Positions 25,849 to 35,586 of a stretch of DNA of 64,000 nucleotides are shown here, piece by piece. Made by a program: the position numbers and the translations under genes. The notes under the pieces were generated by a model. It did not search any database, was not told where the DNA came from, and saw only the letters and a list, made by a program, of their open reading frames with translations. Each line of letters opens with the position of its first letter. Within the stretch, counting starts at the first letter, position 1. Source of the DNA: Vicingus serpentipes (GTDB lineage Bacteria; Bacteroidota; Bacteroidia; Flavobacteriales_E; Vicingaceae); the NCBI GenBank assembly GCA_024103385.1, contig JAGFIT010000025.1, positions 51,043 to 115,042 of the forward strand, in the 5' to 3' direction.

Positions 25849-26558
25849 TTACTCCACAAATTATATTTTAAAATACAGTAAATGGCTCTAAAACCATCTT
25901 CCCACCCTATTTTCTTACCCTCCTCATATGTTCTTCCGTAATAAGAGATCCCCACTTCGTAAATTCTAATATTTGGTACCCTTGAAAGTTTAGCCGTTAA
26001 CTCTGGTTCAAAACCAAACCGGCTTTCTTTTAATTTTAAACTTTTAGCTACATCGCTCCTAATTAATTTGTAACAGGTTTCCATATCGGTTAGGTTCAAA
26101 TTAGTAAACATATTAGACAAGAAGGTCAAGAACTGATTTCCTAATGAATGCCAAAAAAATAAGATTCGGTGAGGGTTTCCCCCCATAAACCGAGAACCAT
26201 AAACCACATCAGCGAAACCATTTAAAACAGGCTTTAGTAACAAGTTATATTCTTCAGGGTCATATTCTAAATCAGCATCTTGAACAATTAAATAATCTCC
26301 TGTTGCCAATTCAATAGCCTTATGAATTGCCGCTCCTTTTCCTTGGTTTTTTTGTTGATTATGAAGCGTTATTGGTAAGGTTGGGTTACTAGCCATATAT
26401 TCCTCTACTTTTTTAATGGTATCATCCGAAGAGCAATCATTAACAATAATTATTTCTTTAGAAATTCCATCTCTTATTGAAACATCTTTAATTTTATCTA
26501 AAATCAAATGAATGGTTTTCCCTTCATTATACGCAGGGATAAGTATGGAGAGCTTCAT
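25845..26558 (-). CDS. GT2 family glycosyltransferase (polyprenyl-phosphate type)
   Basis: This 237 aa GT-A enzyme has [33 protein letters not shown] and the metal site [14 protein letters not shown], as in Dpm1-like synthases. [19 protein letters not shown] and [15 protein letters not shown] follow. It has no membrane anchor. It is a close relative of the GT2 at 19997-20734, and like it is followed by an overlapping GT-C gene, giving two parallel donor/transferase cassettes. The upstream universal stress protein gene is 51 bases away on the same strand. The sugar and acceptor cannot be told from sequence. Confidence 0.88.
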   Translation of the reverse strand: MKLSILIPAYNEGKTIHLILDKIKDVSIRDGISKEIIIVNDCSSDDTIKKVEEYMASNPTLPITLHNQQKNQGKGAAIHKAIELATGDYLIVQDADLEYDPEEYNLLLKPVLNGFADVVYGSRFMGGNPHRILFFWHSLGNQFLTFLSNMFTNLNLTDMETCYKLIRSDVAKSLKLKESRFGFEPELTAKLSRVPNIRIYEVGISYYGRTYEEGKKIGWEDGFRAIYCILKYNLWSK

Positions 26559-26609
26559 ATTTATGTAAGTTATATTTACCGTATTTCAACGAAAATACTC
26601 ATAATTAAA

Positions 26610-27422
26610 TCAATCTCGAAAAGAGTCGTCCAAAGCTAAAATTGGCAATTTAGCGTGAAACACTAATTCTTGAGAAACACTTTTGTGAAATAAACGGTCG
26701 AAAAAATTATTATGGTGAGAAACAACCGCTATCAAATCAATAGCATTTTGTGTAGCGTATTTTTCAATTTCTTCACTTACGTGTTCTCCAACAACTGATG
26801 CTAAAATAATGTTTTCCCCTTCCTTTTTATTTAACTGCACAGCTCCTACTTCTGCACCTTCTTGTTTTACTATATTTAACAAATGTAGCGCTGCATTTTC
26901 CTTTTCTAGGATTGCATTCATCGGGTTAAGTAATTCTTCATCATCCATTTTAAATTCATCAACAGCAAAAACTACTTTTTTTATGGATTGATATTTTGCT
27001 TTTTCTGGAATAATTAATACAGGTAAACTTACTCCTTTAACAATCGAAGCTGTTACACTTCCTATCAAGATTTTAGTGAGTCCAGAAGCTCCTTTTGTTC
27101 CCATCACAATTAAATCAATCGGATATTGATTGCTCATTGCTTTAACTCCATCTATAGGTCCCCCGCGTTGAGAGTGAGACGTTATTTTTAAATTGGGATA
27201 TTGAGAAAATTGATTTTGAATAAAATCCAATTCCTCATTTAATTCTTCTTCCGAAATTTCTTTTATTCGACCAGCAACAGAAATAAAAGAGCCTGAGTTT
27301 TCTCGAACAATATACGTGTTTAAGAGAATATACTCCACCTTATCTCCAAACATTTCAATAGCATATTGTATTGCGTTTTTGGCATTGTCCGAAAAATCGG
27401 TCATTAAAAGAATTGTTTTCAT
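26610..27422 (-). CDS. Tandem-domain universal stress protein
   Basis: This 270 aa cytoplasmic protein is made of two UspA domains. The first domain (1-145) has TDFSDNAKNAIQYA and DLIVMGTKGASGLTKILIGSVTASIVKG, a good ATP-binding GxxGx(n)GS motif. The second domain (about 150-270) keeps the fold (VVFAVDEFKMDDEE, IDLIAVVSHHNNFFDRLFHKSVSQELV) but has lost the glycine motif, so only one half is likely to bind nucleotide. Such proteins are induced by starvation and stress. A terminator at 27511-27543 isolates it from the large CHU_C gene upstream. Confidence 0.9.
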   Translation of the reverse strand: MKTILLMTDFSDNAKNAIQYAIEMFGDKVEYILLNTYIVRENSGSFISVAGRIKEISEEELNEELDFIQNQFSQYPNLKITSHSQRGGPIDGVKAMSNQYPIDLIVMGTKGASGLTKILIGSVTASIVKGVSLPVLIIPEKAKYQSIKKVVFAVDEFKMDDEELLNPMNAILEKENAALHLLNIVKQEGAEVGAVQLNKKEGENIILASVVGEHVSEEIEKYATQNAIDLIAVVSHHNNFFDRLFHKSVSQELVFHAKLPILALDDSFRD

Positions 27423-27510
27423 AAGCCTATTCTATAGAAAAAAATGAATCATTAAAATTAATAATTATTATTGCTTCCTAATAACGTTTCTTTTTTGGGG
27501 ACAGAATTAA

Positions 27511-27543
27511 AAAAAGCGAACAATAAGTTATTGTTCGCTTTTT
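27511..27543 (-). terminator. Intrinsic terminator after the CHU_C gene
   Basis: A perfect 15-bp stem (AAAAAGCGAACAATA / TATTGTTCGCTTTTT) with loop AGT, flanked by A and T runs, lies 25 bases after the stop at 27568 on the minus strand. Confidence 0.9.
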
Positions 27544-27567
27544 AATTTCTCTAGCATTAACAAAGTG

Positions 27568-30500
27568 CTATTTAAGTAAAGTTAGACTTCCTTTATATGT
27601 TGTTTCATTAACTTTTATGATGTAAAAATAAGTTCCAGCGCTAGCATTGTCTCCATCCCAACAAGCTCCATTCTCATCACTAAAAACTTTGTTTCCCCAT
27701 CTATTAAAAATAGTTAATTCCGAGCAGTTTTTTATTTGTCCTCCTAAATCAACATTAAAGCAATCGTTTAATCCATCGCCATTAGGAGTAAAAACATTAG
27801 GTGCTGTAACCACCAAGTGATCTTCAAGCAAACCTGCATTAATAGTCATGGTGTAAGTATCTGAACAACCTCCATCAAAAGCGGTTAACGTTATTGTTCC
27901 TGAAAATCCATATGCAAAGATATGGGTAGGATTTGCTTCTGTTGAAGTTGTTCCATCACCAAAATCCCACAAATAAGTAGTGGCTCCAGAACTTAAGTTC
28001 GTAAATATAACTTGAAGACCTTCACATAAAGGAACTGTAGCTGTGTCAAAATTAGCAATAGCATTATTTGGTAATTCAATAATTGTTGTTGAGACTGTTG
28101 AATCACAACCATTCATATCAGTTACCGTTAAATCGTAAGTTCCTCCTGCAATATTTGTCAAATTTGGAGTTGTTTCTCCTCCTGGTAACCAAGAATAAGA
28201 ATAAGGTTGAGTTCCTCCTGTTACGGAAGAAATAATAGATCCATTACTCATCCCTGGGCAAGTTACATTACTTGGTGTTAAAATTACCCCAAGAGGACTA
28301 GGTTCTGTAATATTCACTGTAATAGTACTATCACAACCTATTGCATCAGTTACTGTTACAGTATAGGTTCCTGGGGCAACTAAATTAAATGTTGTTTGAG
28401 TAGTGTCTCCATTACTCCACAAGTATGAATAAGCAGGTTTTCCTCCCGAAGGACTAACCGTTATACTTCCATCATTAGCTCCTGCACAACTTGCATTTGC
28501 AATTAATGTATCTAAAGCCAATCCCGGAGGAAAAACAACCTCTACAGAATCAATAGCTACACAGCCATTATTGTCTGTAACTGTAATCGTACAAAACCCT
28601 TCTGGTAAACCTGTTGCTACACGAGTATTCTGTCCATCACACCATAAGTAAGTAAAAGGAAGAGCTACCCCTCCTGAAACATCAACTATTGCAATACCAT
28701 TACCTCCCCCAACACAAGCTGTAACACTCGAATCAAGAGGTTCTAAAGTGATTGGTAACGGTTCGTAAACGACAACAGCTTCTGAAGTATCACAACCTAA
28801 ACTATCTGTAACTAAAACAGAATAAGAGCCAGAAATCAAACCAGAAGCTGTATCCGTTGCTTGTGATCCAGGAGTCCATAAATAAGTGTAACCATTAAAT
28901 CCTGGTGTTCCTCCTGTAGCAACAACTATCGCTTTCCCGTCACTTCCTCCATTACAGTTAACGCTATCTGACAACAATGTTAGGATAATTGGAGTAGGCT
29001 CTGTAATGTTTACACTTGTACTTCCCTCACAACCAGCAGAATCTGTAACTGTTACCGTGTAAAATCCTTTAGTTAAACCAGTAACTAAAGAATCACTCGG
29101 TAAACCTGCTGACCAAGTATAAGTATAAGGAGCAAACCCTCCCCCTGGAGTAACTATGGCACTACCATCATTACCTCCTGAGCAGCTTACGTTTGCTGAA
29201 TCAGTAATGCTAACCGGAATACTAAAAGGATTATTCACCTGAACGATTTCAGAAGCGGTACAGCTATCATTATCCATTACAATAACGGTATATGAGCCAG
29301 GAGCTAAACCTGTAATAGTTGCCGTTGTAGAATCTCCTGGAATCCATCGATAAGAATATGGTCCTGTTCCTCCACTAGGAGTAACTGTAGCGGTTCCATC
29401 GGTTGCAGAACAACTTGTTATATCGGTAGAAGAAGTACTAATAGAAACTCCTCCTACACCATCTATAATAACACTATCGGTAGCCACACAAGATCCTGAC
29501 GCATCAGTAACTGTAACTACATACGTTCCTGGCTCTAGGTTGGTAGCTGTTGGACCTGTTTGGATAGGTGTTGTGTTCCATGTGTAAGTATAGGGTGGAG
29601 TTCCTCCACTAGGAGTAACGGTCGCGTCCCCGAGAGAAGGCCCGCCACCACCACCGGGGCAAACATAATACCACCCTCCCGAAGGAAAAGGCATTCCTTT
29701 TATAGTACAACCTCCAACACAGAGATCCCAAGACCCTGGTCCTCCTGAGCAGGGCTCTGGGGGATATACAAATGAAGTAGGAATTGTATCTGTTCCACAA
29801 ATCCATGCGTAATCAAGAAATCCATAAGCTGTCCCCTGAATAATGCCACATCCTCCAATGTTCCCACAAGACCACGAGGTGCCTCCTAAAGAACAAGTAT
29901 CAGGGGGCCCCCCGCTTAAACTATAATCTGGATTCCATAAAGTGTCTGCAGATGTTCCTGCAACACCATTACAATCAGCATCATTTTTACTTAAACTTAA
30001 AGTTAGATTACAAGCCCCACATGTATCAACTACTGTCGCTAAATTGGTTAAAGTATCATTACATGCAGGGTCAACTCCTGAAAAAGCAATCAACGTTACA
30101 ATGTACGTTCCTGTATCAGGATATGTATAAGTAACAACGGCATTGTTCGTGTTATTCGTGTCTGCCAACGTGGTTAGGTCTCCAAAATTCCATAAATAGC
30201 TAACTCCTCCTAAACTATTATTGAAAAACTGAACCGTATGGTTATTACAATTAGTCGTAAATCCAATAGCAGAAGCAACAACTTCCCTTTCGCAATTTAA
30301 TACGTTAAATTGAAAATCTCTATTCAACGAACTAATTAAAACTCCGTTTCGATACTCGCTCACACAAACTCCAACAACAAATTGACCCACATAATCTGCT
30401 CTCCCTGTAAGAGCTCCTGTTTGAGGATTAATTGAAAGAGGTACTCCTCCTAAAGGATCATTAACACTATAAGGTGCTTGAAAAGGAACATCCGTATAAG

Positions 30501-31161
30501 GCGGTGCTGCTGGTGGGTTTGGGTTGGGCGGGTTACTCGTAGAGGTTAATGGCGAGCATAAAGAATAATACAATGAATCTCCATCAACATCGGTAGCTGA
30601 ATGATCAAACTGAATATCAAATCCTGCACAAACAAATATTGGAGGAAATTCTCTAAATTGAGGATTACTATTACACGTTGGGTTTTCTGGTATTTTTGCA
30701 GTATAAGTTGATCCCACATTTCCTGGGTTTACTAGGTTTGAAATAGAATTATTTCTACAACACCTTTGATAAGTAATGGTATACCCTCCTGGAATAGACG
30801 GAAGATTAACTGTTGTCTTATAATCTGCAACCTCTACACAAACACCTGTAGGAATCTTAACGCAAGGGTCTGTTTGATTAATGGTTGGAGGAAGCTTTGT
30901 CGCACCAGCAAAATTTACATATAAGGTGGTTACAATATTACCGTTAGCATCAAAAACACTAATAGCAGCAGGATTGTCATAACCTGCAGTTCCGCTAGCA
31001 CAATCTCTATATACTTTTAAACTTATTTCATATAAATCACCTCCTAAGCAAGTGTAGTTAACTTCTCCTCCAACAATATGGGTCGCCTTTAAGCTTATGG
31101 TAAGTGTAAAAAAACAAACCATAGCTAATAACAAATTTTTCATCATATTTTTAATTTTCAT
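27568..31161 (-). CDS. Large secreted protein with PKD, seven SprB repeats and T9SS type B (CHU_C) domain
   Basis: This 1197 aa adhesin-like protein has a signal peptide at residues 1-26, then an N-terminal Cys-containing beta region (ATHIVGGEVNYTCLGG onwards) common to Bacteroidota surface proteins. A PKD domain follows at about 295-380, a Cys/Gly/Trp-rich insertion of roughly 105 residues (DNA 29632-29955), and seven SprB-like repeats, each with a TPSGGTxPYxYxW / PGTYTVTVTDxxGC pattern. A second PKD domain lies at about 1035-1110, and the CHU_C domain at 1117-1197 (APNVFTPNGDGLND, FNRWGNKVF, GTYFYIIKVN). CHU_C directs T9SS export and surface display. SprB repeats are named after the gliding adhesin. 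The Cys-rich insertion is not part of any family I recognise. Confidence 0.93.
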   Translation of the reverse strand: MKIKNMMKNLLLAMVCFFTLTISLKATHIVGGEVNYTCLGGDLYEISLKVYRDCASGTAGYDNPAAISVFDANGNIVTTLYVNFAGATKLPPTINQTDPCVKIPTGVCVEVADYKTTVNLPSIPGGYTITYQRCCRNNSISNLVNPGNVGSTYTAKIPENPTCNSNPQFREFPPIFVCAGFDIQFDHSATDVDGDSLYYSLCSPLTSTSNPPNPNPPAAPPYTDVPFQAPYSVNDPLGGVPLSINPQTGALTGRADYVGQFVVGVCVSEYRNGVLISSLNRDFQFNVLNCEREVVASAIGFTTNCNNHTVQFFNNSLGGVSYLWNFGDLTTLADTNNTNNAVVTYTYPDTGTYIVTLIAFSGVDPACNDTLTNLATVVDTCGACNLTLSLSKNDADCNGVAGTSADTLWNPDYSLSGGPPDTCSLGGTSWSCGNIGGCGIIQGTAYGFLDYAWICGTDTIPTSFVYPPEPCSGGPGSWDLCVGGCTIKGMPFPSGGWYYVCPGGGGGPSLGDATVTPSGGTPPYTYTWNTTPIQTGPTATNLEPGTYVVTVTDASGSCVATDSVIIDGVGGVSISTSSTDITSCSATDGTATVTPSGGTGPYSYRWIPGDSTTATITGLAPGSYTVIVMDNDSCTASEIVQVNNPFSIPVSITDSANVSCSGGNDGSAIVTPGGGFAPYTYTWSAGLPSDSLVTGLTKGFYTVTVTDSAGCEGSTSVNITEPTPIILTLLSDSVNCNGGSDGKAIVVATGGTPGFNGYTYLWTPGSQATDTASGLISGSYSVLVTDSLGCDTSEAVVVYEPLPITLEPLDSSVTACVGGGNGIAIVDVSGGVALPFTYLWCDGQNTRVATGLPEGFCTITVTDNNGCVAIDSVEVVFPPGLALDTLIANASCAGANDGSITVSPSGGKPAYSYLWSNGDTTQTTFNLVAPGTYTVTVTDAIGCDSTITVNITEPSPLGVILTPSNVTCPGMSNGSIISSVTGGTQPYSYSWLPGGETTPNLTNIAGGTYDLTVTDMNGCDSTVSTTIIELPNNAIANFDTATVPLCEGLQVIFTNLSSGATTYLWDFGDGTTSTEANPTHIFAYGFSGTITLTAFDGGCSDTYTMTINAGLLEDHLVVTAPNVFTPNGDGLNDCFNVDLGGQIKNCSELTIFNRWGNKVFSDENGACWDGDNASAGTYFYIIKVNETTYKGSLTLLK
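29632..29955 (-). other. Tandem Cys/Gly/Trp-rich module splitting an SprB repeat
   Basis: The first SprB unit begins DADCNGVAG and resumes GDATVTPSGGTPPYTYTW; between them are about 105 extra residues. These contain two related copies: PPDTCSLGGTSWSC...GGC.I.G...W..C and PPEPCSGGPGSWDLC...GGC.I.G...WYYVC, four cysteines each. The DNA is locally G+C-richer than its surroundings. Confidence 0.65.
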
Positions 31162-31291
31162 TATGAAAGGCTTATGCTATTTCATTTAAATTTGATAGCC
31201 TTAGAGCCAAAAACAAGTAGATGTAGTTTTTTAAAAAAAGGTTGCATTCATTTAATTTTTTTTAACTTAATTTTACCTTTACACAAAGGCA

Positions 31292-32572
31292 CTAATTAAT
31301 CTTCACAATAAAAGCTCCTGTTATATTCTTCTTAACCAGTTTGTTTCTAATTTCTTTAGCTTGTTCTAGAGAGCTAGCAGCACCATATCTTACCTTAGTT
31401 AACCCTCCTACTTTTTCGGTAGAAATTTCACTAACCAAAAGCCCATGTTGATTACAAAAAGTGGCAACCCTCTGTTCCGAATAATTGGATAAGGCTAAAA
31501 TCTGAACTGCATATTTAGTTGTACTTTCACGTAAATCAGGAGCAGTACTTTCTTCTTGCTTCATTTCCTCTTTCGTCAATAAAGCAGCCCCTTCTGCTTC
31601 TTGTCTTGCTTTCTCTTCTGCAAGTTTCTCTTGTTCTAACCTTTCTTGTTCCGCTTGCTGTTTTGCTGCTAATTCCGCAGCTTTTTTTGTTTCTTCAGCA
31701 GCTTTTTCTTGTGCTAATCGCTCCTCTTCTGCTTGCTGCTTAGCCGATAGTTTAGCTTCTTCTTTTGCCTTTTCTTCTTCTGCACGTTTTGTCTCTACCA
31801 CCTTCTCTAAAGCCAACCTACCCTCTTCATTTTTTTGCTGTATTGCCAGCTCTTCTTGTTTAGTTTTTTCTTCTTTTGCCAGTCTAGTTTCTTCAGTAAT
31901 TCTTTCTTGTGCCAAGCGCTCTTCCTCCTGCTTTAAGACCAATGCAGCCTCTTGTTTAGCTCTTTCTTCTTCCTCCACTTTTTGTTGTTTTAAACGCTCC
32001 TCTTCTTGCTGTTTTGCCAGCAATTTCTCCTGTTTCTCTTTCTCTTCTTCTGCTATTTTTTCCGCTGCGGCTATTTTTTCTTGCAACAATTGCTCCTCTT
32101 CTTGCTTATCGTTTTCTTCTTTAAGAACCTTCTCTTTTTCTTCTACATCAGCAATTATTACAGGGGTTCTCTCCATTTTAATAGGCGATAAATTCATCAC
32201 TTTTTTTTCTTCATTCTGAGAATACTGAAATTCAACAGGAAATTCAACACTCTCCTCCCCGCTTAATAATACATTTAGCTCTATGTCAATTATTCCTGAA
32301 GGAGGAACTCCCATTATATAAAACTTTACAAATTCATCCTCTCTTTTATGAAACAAAGAATTATTTGGTGACTTTTTAAATATATGTTCCTTAGGAATAA
32401 AATAAGTAATTCGAGCAATATCAACTCCTTCTAATCCAGAAATAGTTGTTTTAATCACATATTCATTAGGTTCTCCCGCAGCCTGAATGTCATGCGTAGC
32501 AGTAATTCCTTGAGAAAATATGGTTTGATTAAAAAGTAACGAGAAACATAAAACACTTATATATCTTAACAT
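31292..32572 (-). CDS. Exported coiled-coil protein with C-terminal SPOR domain
   Basis: This 426 aa protein has a signal peptide (1-20), then a beta-rich domain (about 22-135) containing FIPKEHIFKKSPNN. From about residue 145 to 340 there is an almost unbroken Glu/Lys/Gln/Ala-rich helix with TolA-like EEERLAQEK repeats, long enough to bridge a large part of the periplasm. The last 75 residues are a SPOR domain (YAVQILALSNYSEQRV ... VRYGAASSLEQAKEIRNKL), a fold that binds denuded peptidoglycan glycan strands at division septa. A cell-envelope linker or septal role is inferred; no partner is encoded alongside. Confidence 0.85.
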   Translation of the reverse strand: MLRYISVLCFSLLFNQTIFSQGITATHDIQAAGEPNEYVIKTTISGLEGVDIARITYFIPKEHIFKKSPNNSLFHKREDEFVKFYIMGVPPSGIIDIELNVLLSGEESVEFPVEFQYSQNEEKKVMNLSPIKMERTPVIIADVEEKEKVLKEENDKQEEEQLLQEKIAAAEKIAEEEKEKQEKLLAKQQEEERLKQQKVEEEERAKQEAALVLKQEEERLAQERITEETRLAKEEKTKQEELAIQQKNEEGRLALEKVVETKRAEEEKAKEEAKLSAKQQAEEERLAQEKAAEETKKAAELAAKQQAEQERLEQEKLAEEKARQEAEGAALLTKEEMKQEESTAPDLRESTTKYAVQILALSNYSEQRVATFCNQHGLLVSEISTEKVGGLTKVRYGAASSLEQAKEIRNKLVKKNITGAFIVKIN

Positions 32573-32636
32573 AATAATTCGTTTTTGTAGGTGATAAATA
32601 TATAAAATGTTTTAAAACTTTCTGAAAAAGAACTCT

Positions 32637-33827
32637 TTATTCAATAATCCCCAGTTCCTTTCCTACTTTTTCAAAAGCTCCAATAGCTCTATCTAAGTGA
32701 GCTGTAGTATGAGCGGCCGAAAGCTGTACTCTAATCCTCGCCAATTCTTTTGGAACTACTGGATAAAAGAATCCGATAGCATAAACACCTTCTTTTAACA
32801 ATTTATTGGCAAATTCTTGTGCTAATTTTGCATCATATAGCATCACGGGAACAATAGCAGAATCTCCATCCCTAATTTCTAAGCCCACTTTTTTAATTCC
32901 TTCTTTAAAATACTTTACATTATTTTCCAGTTTATCTCTTAATTCAGTTGAGTGGTTTAATAAATTAAAAACCTCTATTGCCGCACCAACAATTGCGGGA
33001 GATAAAGAATTAGAGAATAAATAAGGTCTGGATCGTTGGCGTAACATGTCAATGATTTCTTTTTTTCCAGAAGTAAAGCCTCCCATAGCGCCCCCTAATG
33101 CTTTTCCTAAAGTAGAAGTGATAATATCCACTCTTCCCATCACATTATTATGTTCATGTGTTCCTTTTCCTGTTTTTCCAATAAAACCAGAAGCATGAGA
33201 ATCATCAACCATTACTAAAGCATCATATTTTTCTGCTAAGTCACATATTTTATCCAATTTGGCCACATAACCATCCATTGAAAACACGCCATCTGTAACT
33301 ATAATTCTATTGCGTTGTGCTTGTGCTTTTTTCAGCTGTTCTTCTAAGTCCTCCATATCGCTATTTTTATACCGATACCTTGCTGCTTTACATAAACGAA
33401 CACCATCAATAATTGAAGCGTGATTTAATTCATCAGAAATTATAGCATCATCTGCTCCAAATAAAGGCTCAAAAACACCTCCATTAGCATCAAATGCTGC
33501 AGCATATAAAATAGTGTCTTCCATTCCTAAAAAATTAGAAATTTTTTGCTCTAATTCTTTATGAATATCTTGAGTTCCACAAATAAATCGAACTGAAGAC
33601 ATCCCGTAACCATGGGTGTCTAATGCTTTTTTTGCTCCTGCTATTACTTTCGGATGAGATGATAACCCTAAATAATTATTAGAGCACATAATAATTACAT
33701 CTTCACCTGAAGCAACTTTCACTTCTGCTCCCATTGGTGTTGTAATTATTCTTTCTTCTTTATATAGTCCAGCATCTTTTATATTGGCTAGCTCATTCTG
33801 AAGGTCTTTTTGTAATTTCCCATACAT
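32637..33827 (-). CDS. kbl: Glycine C-acetyltransferase (2-amino-3-ketobutyrate CoA ligase)
   Basis: This PLP enzyme of the alpha-oxoamine synthase family cleaves 2-amino-3-ketobutyrate with CoA to glycine and acetyl-CoA in threonine breakdown. At 396 aa it has the usual length. [28 protein letters not shown] and the PLP lysine Lys242 in [13 protein letters not shown] are all present. The close relatives BioF and serine palmitoyltransferase share these motifs; the N-terminal block [17 protein letters not shown] is of the Kbl type. The usual partner threonine dehydrogenase gene is not adjacent. gdhA lies upstream, separated by a terminator. Confidence 0.9.
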   Translation of the reverse strand: MYGKLQKDLQNELANIKDAGLYKEERIITTPMGAEVKVASGEDVIIMCSNNYLGLSSHPKVIAGAKKALDTHGYGMSSVRFICGTQDIHKELEQKISNFLGMEDTILYAAAFDANGGVFEPLFGADDAIISDELNHASIIDGVRLCKAARYRYKNSDMEDLEEQLKKAQAQRNRIIVTDGVFSMDGYVAKLDKICDLAEKYDALVMVDDSHASGFIGKTGKGTHEHNNVMGRVDIITSTLGKALGGAMGGFTSGKKEIIDMLRQRSRPYLFSNSLSPAIVGAAIEVFNLLNHSTELRDKLENNVKYFKEGIKKVGLEIRDGDSAIVPVMLYDAKLAQEFANKLLKEGVYAIGFFYPVVPKELARIRVQLSAAHTTAHLDRAIGAFEKVGKELGIIE

Positions 33828-33873
33828 AACTCAGTAGTTTTTAAGAAAAACGAATGTAATTATTTTTTATAAA

Positions 33874-33901
33874 AAAAGCCCCGAAATGCTCCGGGACTTT
33901 T
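33874..33901 (-). terminator. Intrinsic terminator between gdhA and kbl
   Basis: On the minus strand, AAAAGTCCCG pairs with CGGGGCTTTT (one G-T pair) and is followed by a T run, 21 bases after the gdhA stop. Confidence 0.85.
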
Positions 33902-33921
33902 AAATCTTACTAATTTTAAAA

Positions 33922-35283
<1,362 letters not shown>

Positions 35284-35310
35284 TTAAGTTTCAGTTAAGA
35301 TTTTACGGCA

Positions 35311-35318
35311 CAAATGTA
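35311..35318 (-). promoter_or_regulatory. -7 promoter element for gdhA
   Basis: TACATTTG on the minus strand is a perfect TAnnTTTG match, 40 bases before the gdhA ATG. No good -33 box was seen. Confidence 0.55.
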
Positions 35319-35395
35319 GTTTATTTTCAATTTAAAGTCTTGTTTTTTAAGAAAATTCAACCTTTTATTTTTGCTACTTATTTTGAAAATTATGA

Positions 35396-35428
35396 TTTGT
35401 TATTTTTAATTTTTTTCTCCTATATTTG
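35396..35428 (+). promoter_or_regulatory. trp operon promoter
   Basis: TTTG (35396-35399), a 21-base spacer and TATATTTG (35421-35428) form a consensus Bacteroidota sigma-A promoter. The predicted transcript starts about 35432-35437, so the leader peptide ATG at 35437 would be at or within a few bases of the 5' end. Confidence 0.8.
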
Positions 35429-35436
35429 TACCGATT

Positions 35437-35484
35437 ATGAAAACTGAAAAAAATACAAATTGGTGGGGGTTCTGTTTTAATTAA
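35437..35484 (+). CDS. trpL: trp operon leader peptide with tandem Trp codons
   Basis: This 15-codon ORF encodes MKTEKNTNWWGFCFN and ends in TAA. Two consecutive TGG codons at positions 9-10 sit just upstream of a terminator hairpin and trpE, the classical layout of ribosome-mediated attenuation: when charged tRNA-Trp is scarce the ribosome stalls at the WW pair and an alternative RNA fold prevents termination. It is too short for routine ORF calling. It lies directly behind a consensus promoter and may be translated from a nearly leaderless RNA end. What is seen is the ORF, the WW pair, promoter and terminator; the antiterminator pairing has not been established here. Confidence 0.85.
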   Translation: MKTEKNTNWWGFCFN

Positions 35485-35517
35485 AAACGTAATCTATAAC
35501 CATGTATATTATATTAT

Positions 35518-35549
35518 AAGGCTTGTCGATTACGACAAGCTTTTTTTTT
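35518..35549 (+). terminator. trp attenuator terminator
   Basis: GCTTGTCG-ATTA-CGACAAGC (35521-35540) is a perfect 8-bp stem, extendable by one G-T and two A-T pairs, followed by nine Ts. It lies between the leader peptide and trpE, 37 bases before the trpE ATG. Confidence 0.9.
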
Positions 35550-35586
35550 ATAACTACTTAAGTAAAAATACACAGGAAATATTCAG

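Noticed and set aside
27568..31161. CRISPR-like or satellite repeats in the CHU_C gene
   Set aside because: The periodicity is that of diverged SprB protein repeats; the DNA copies are not identical and have no spacers.
31519..31743. 74-aa Leu-rich frame opposite the SPOR protein
   Set aside because: It is the antisense of GAA/AAG/CAA-rich coiled-coil codons, not a gene.
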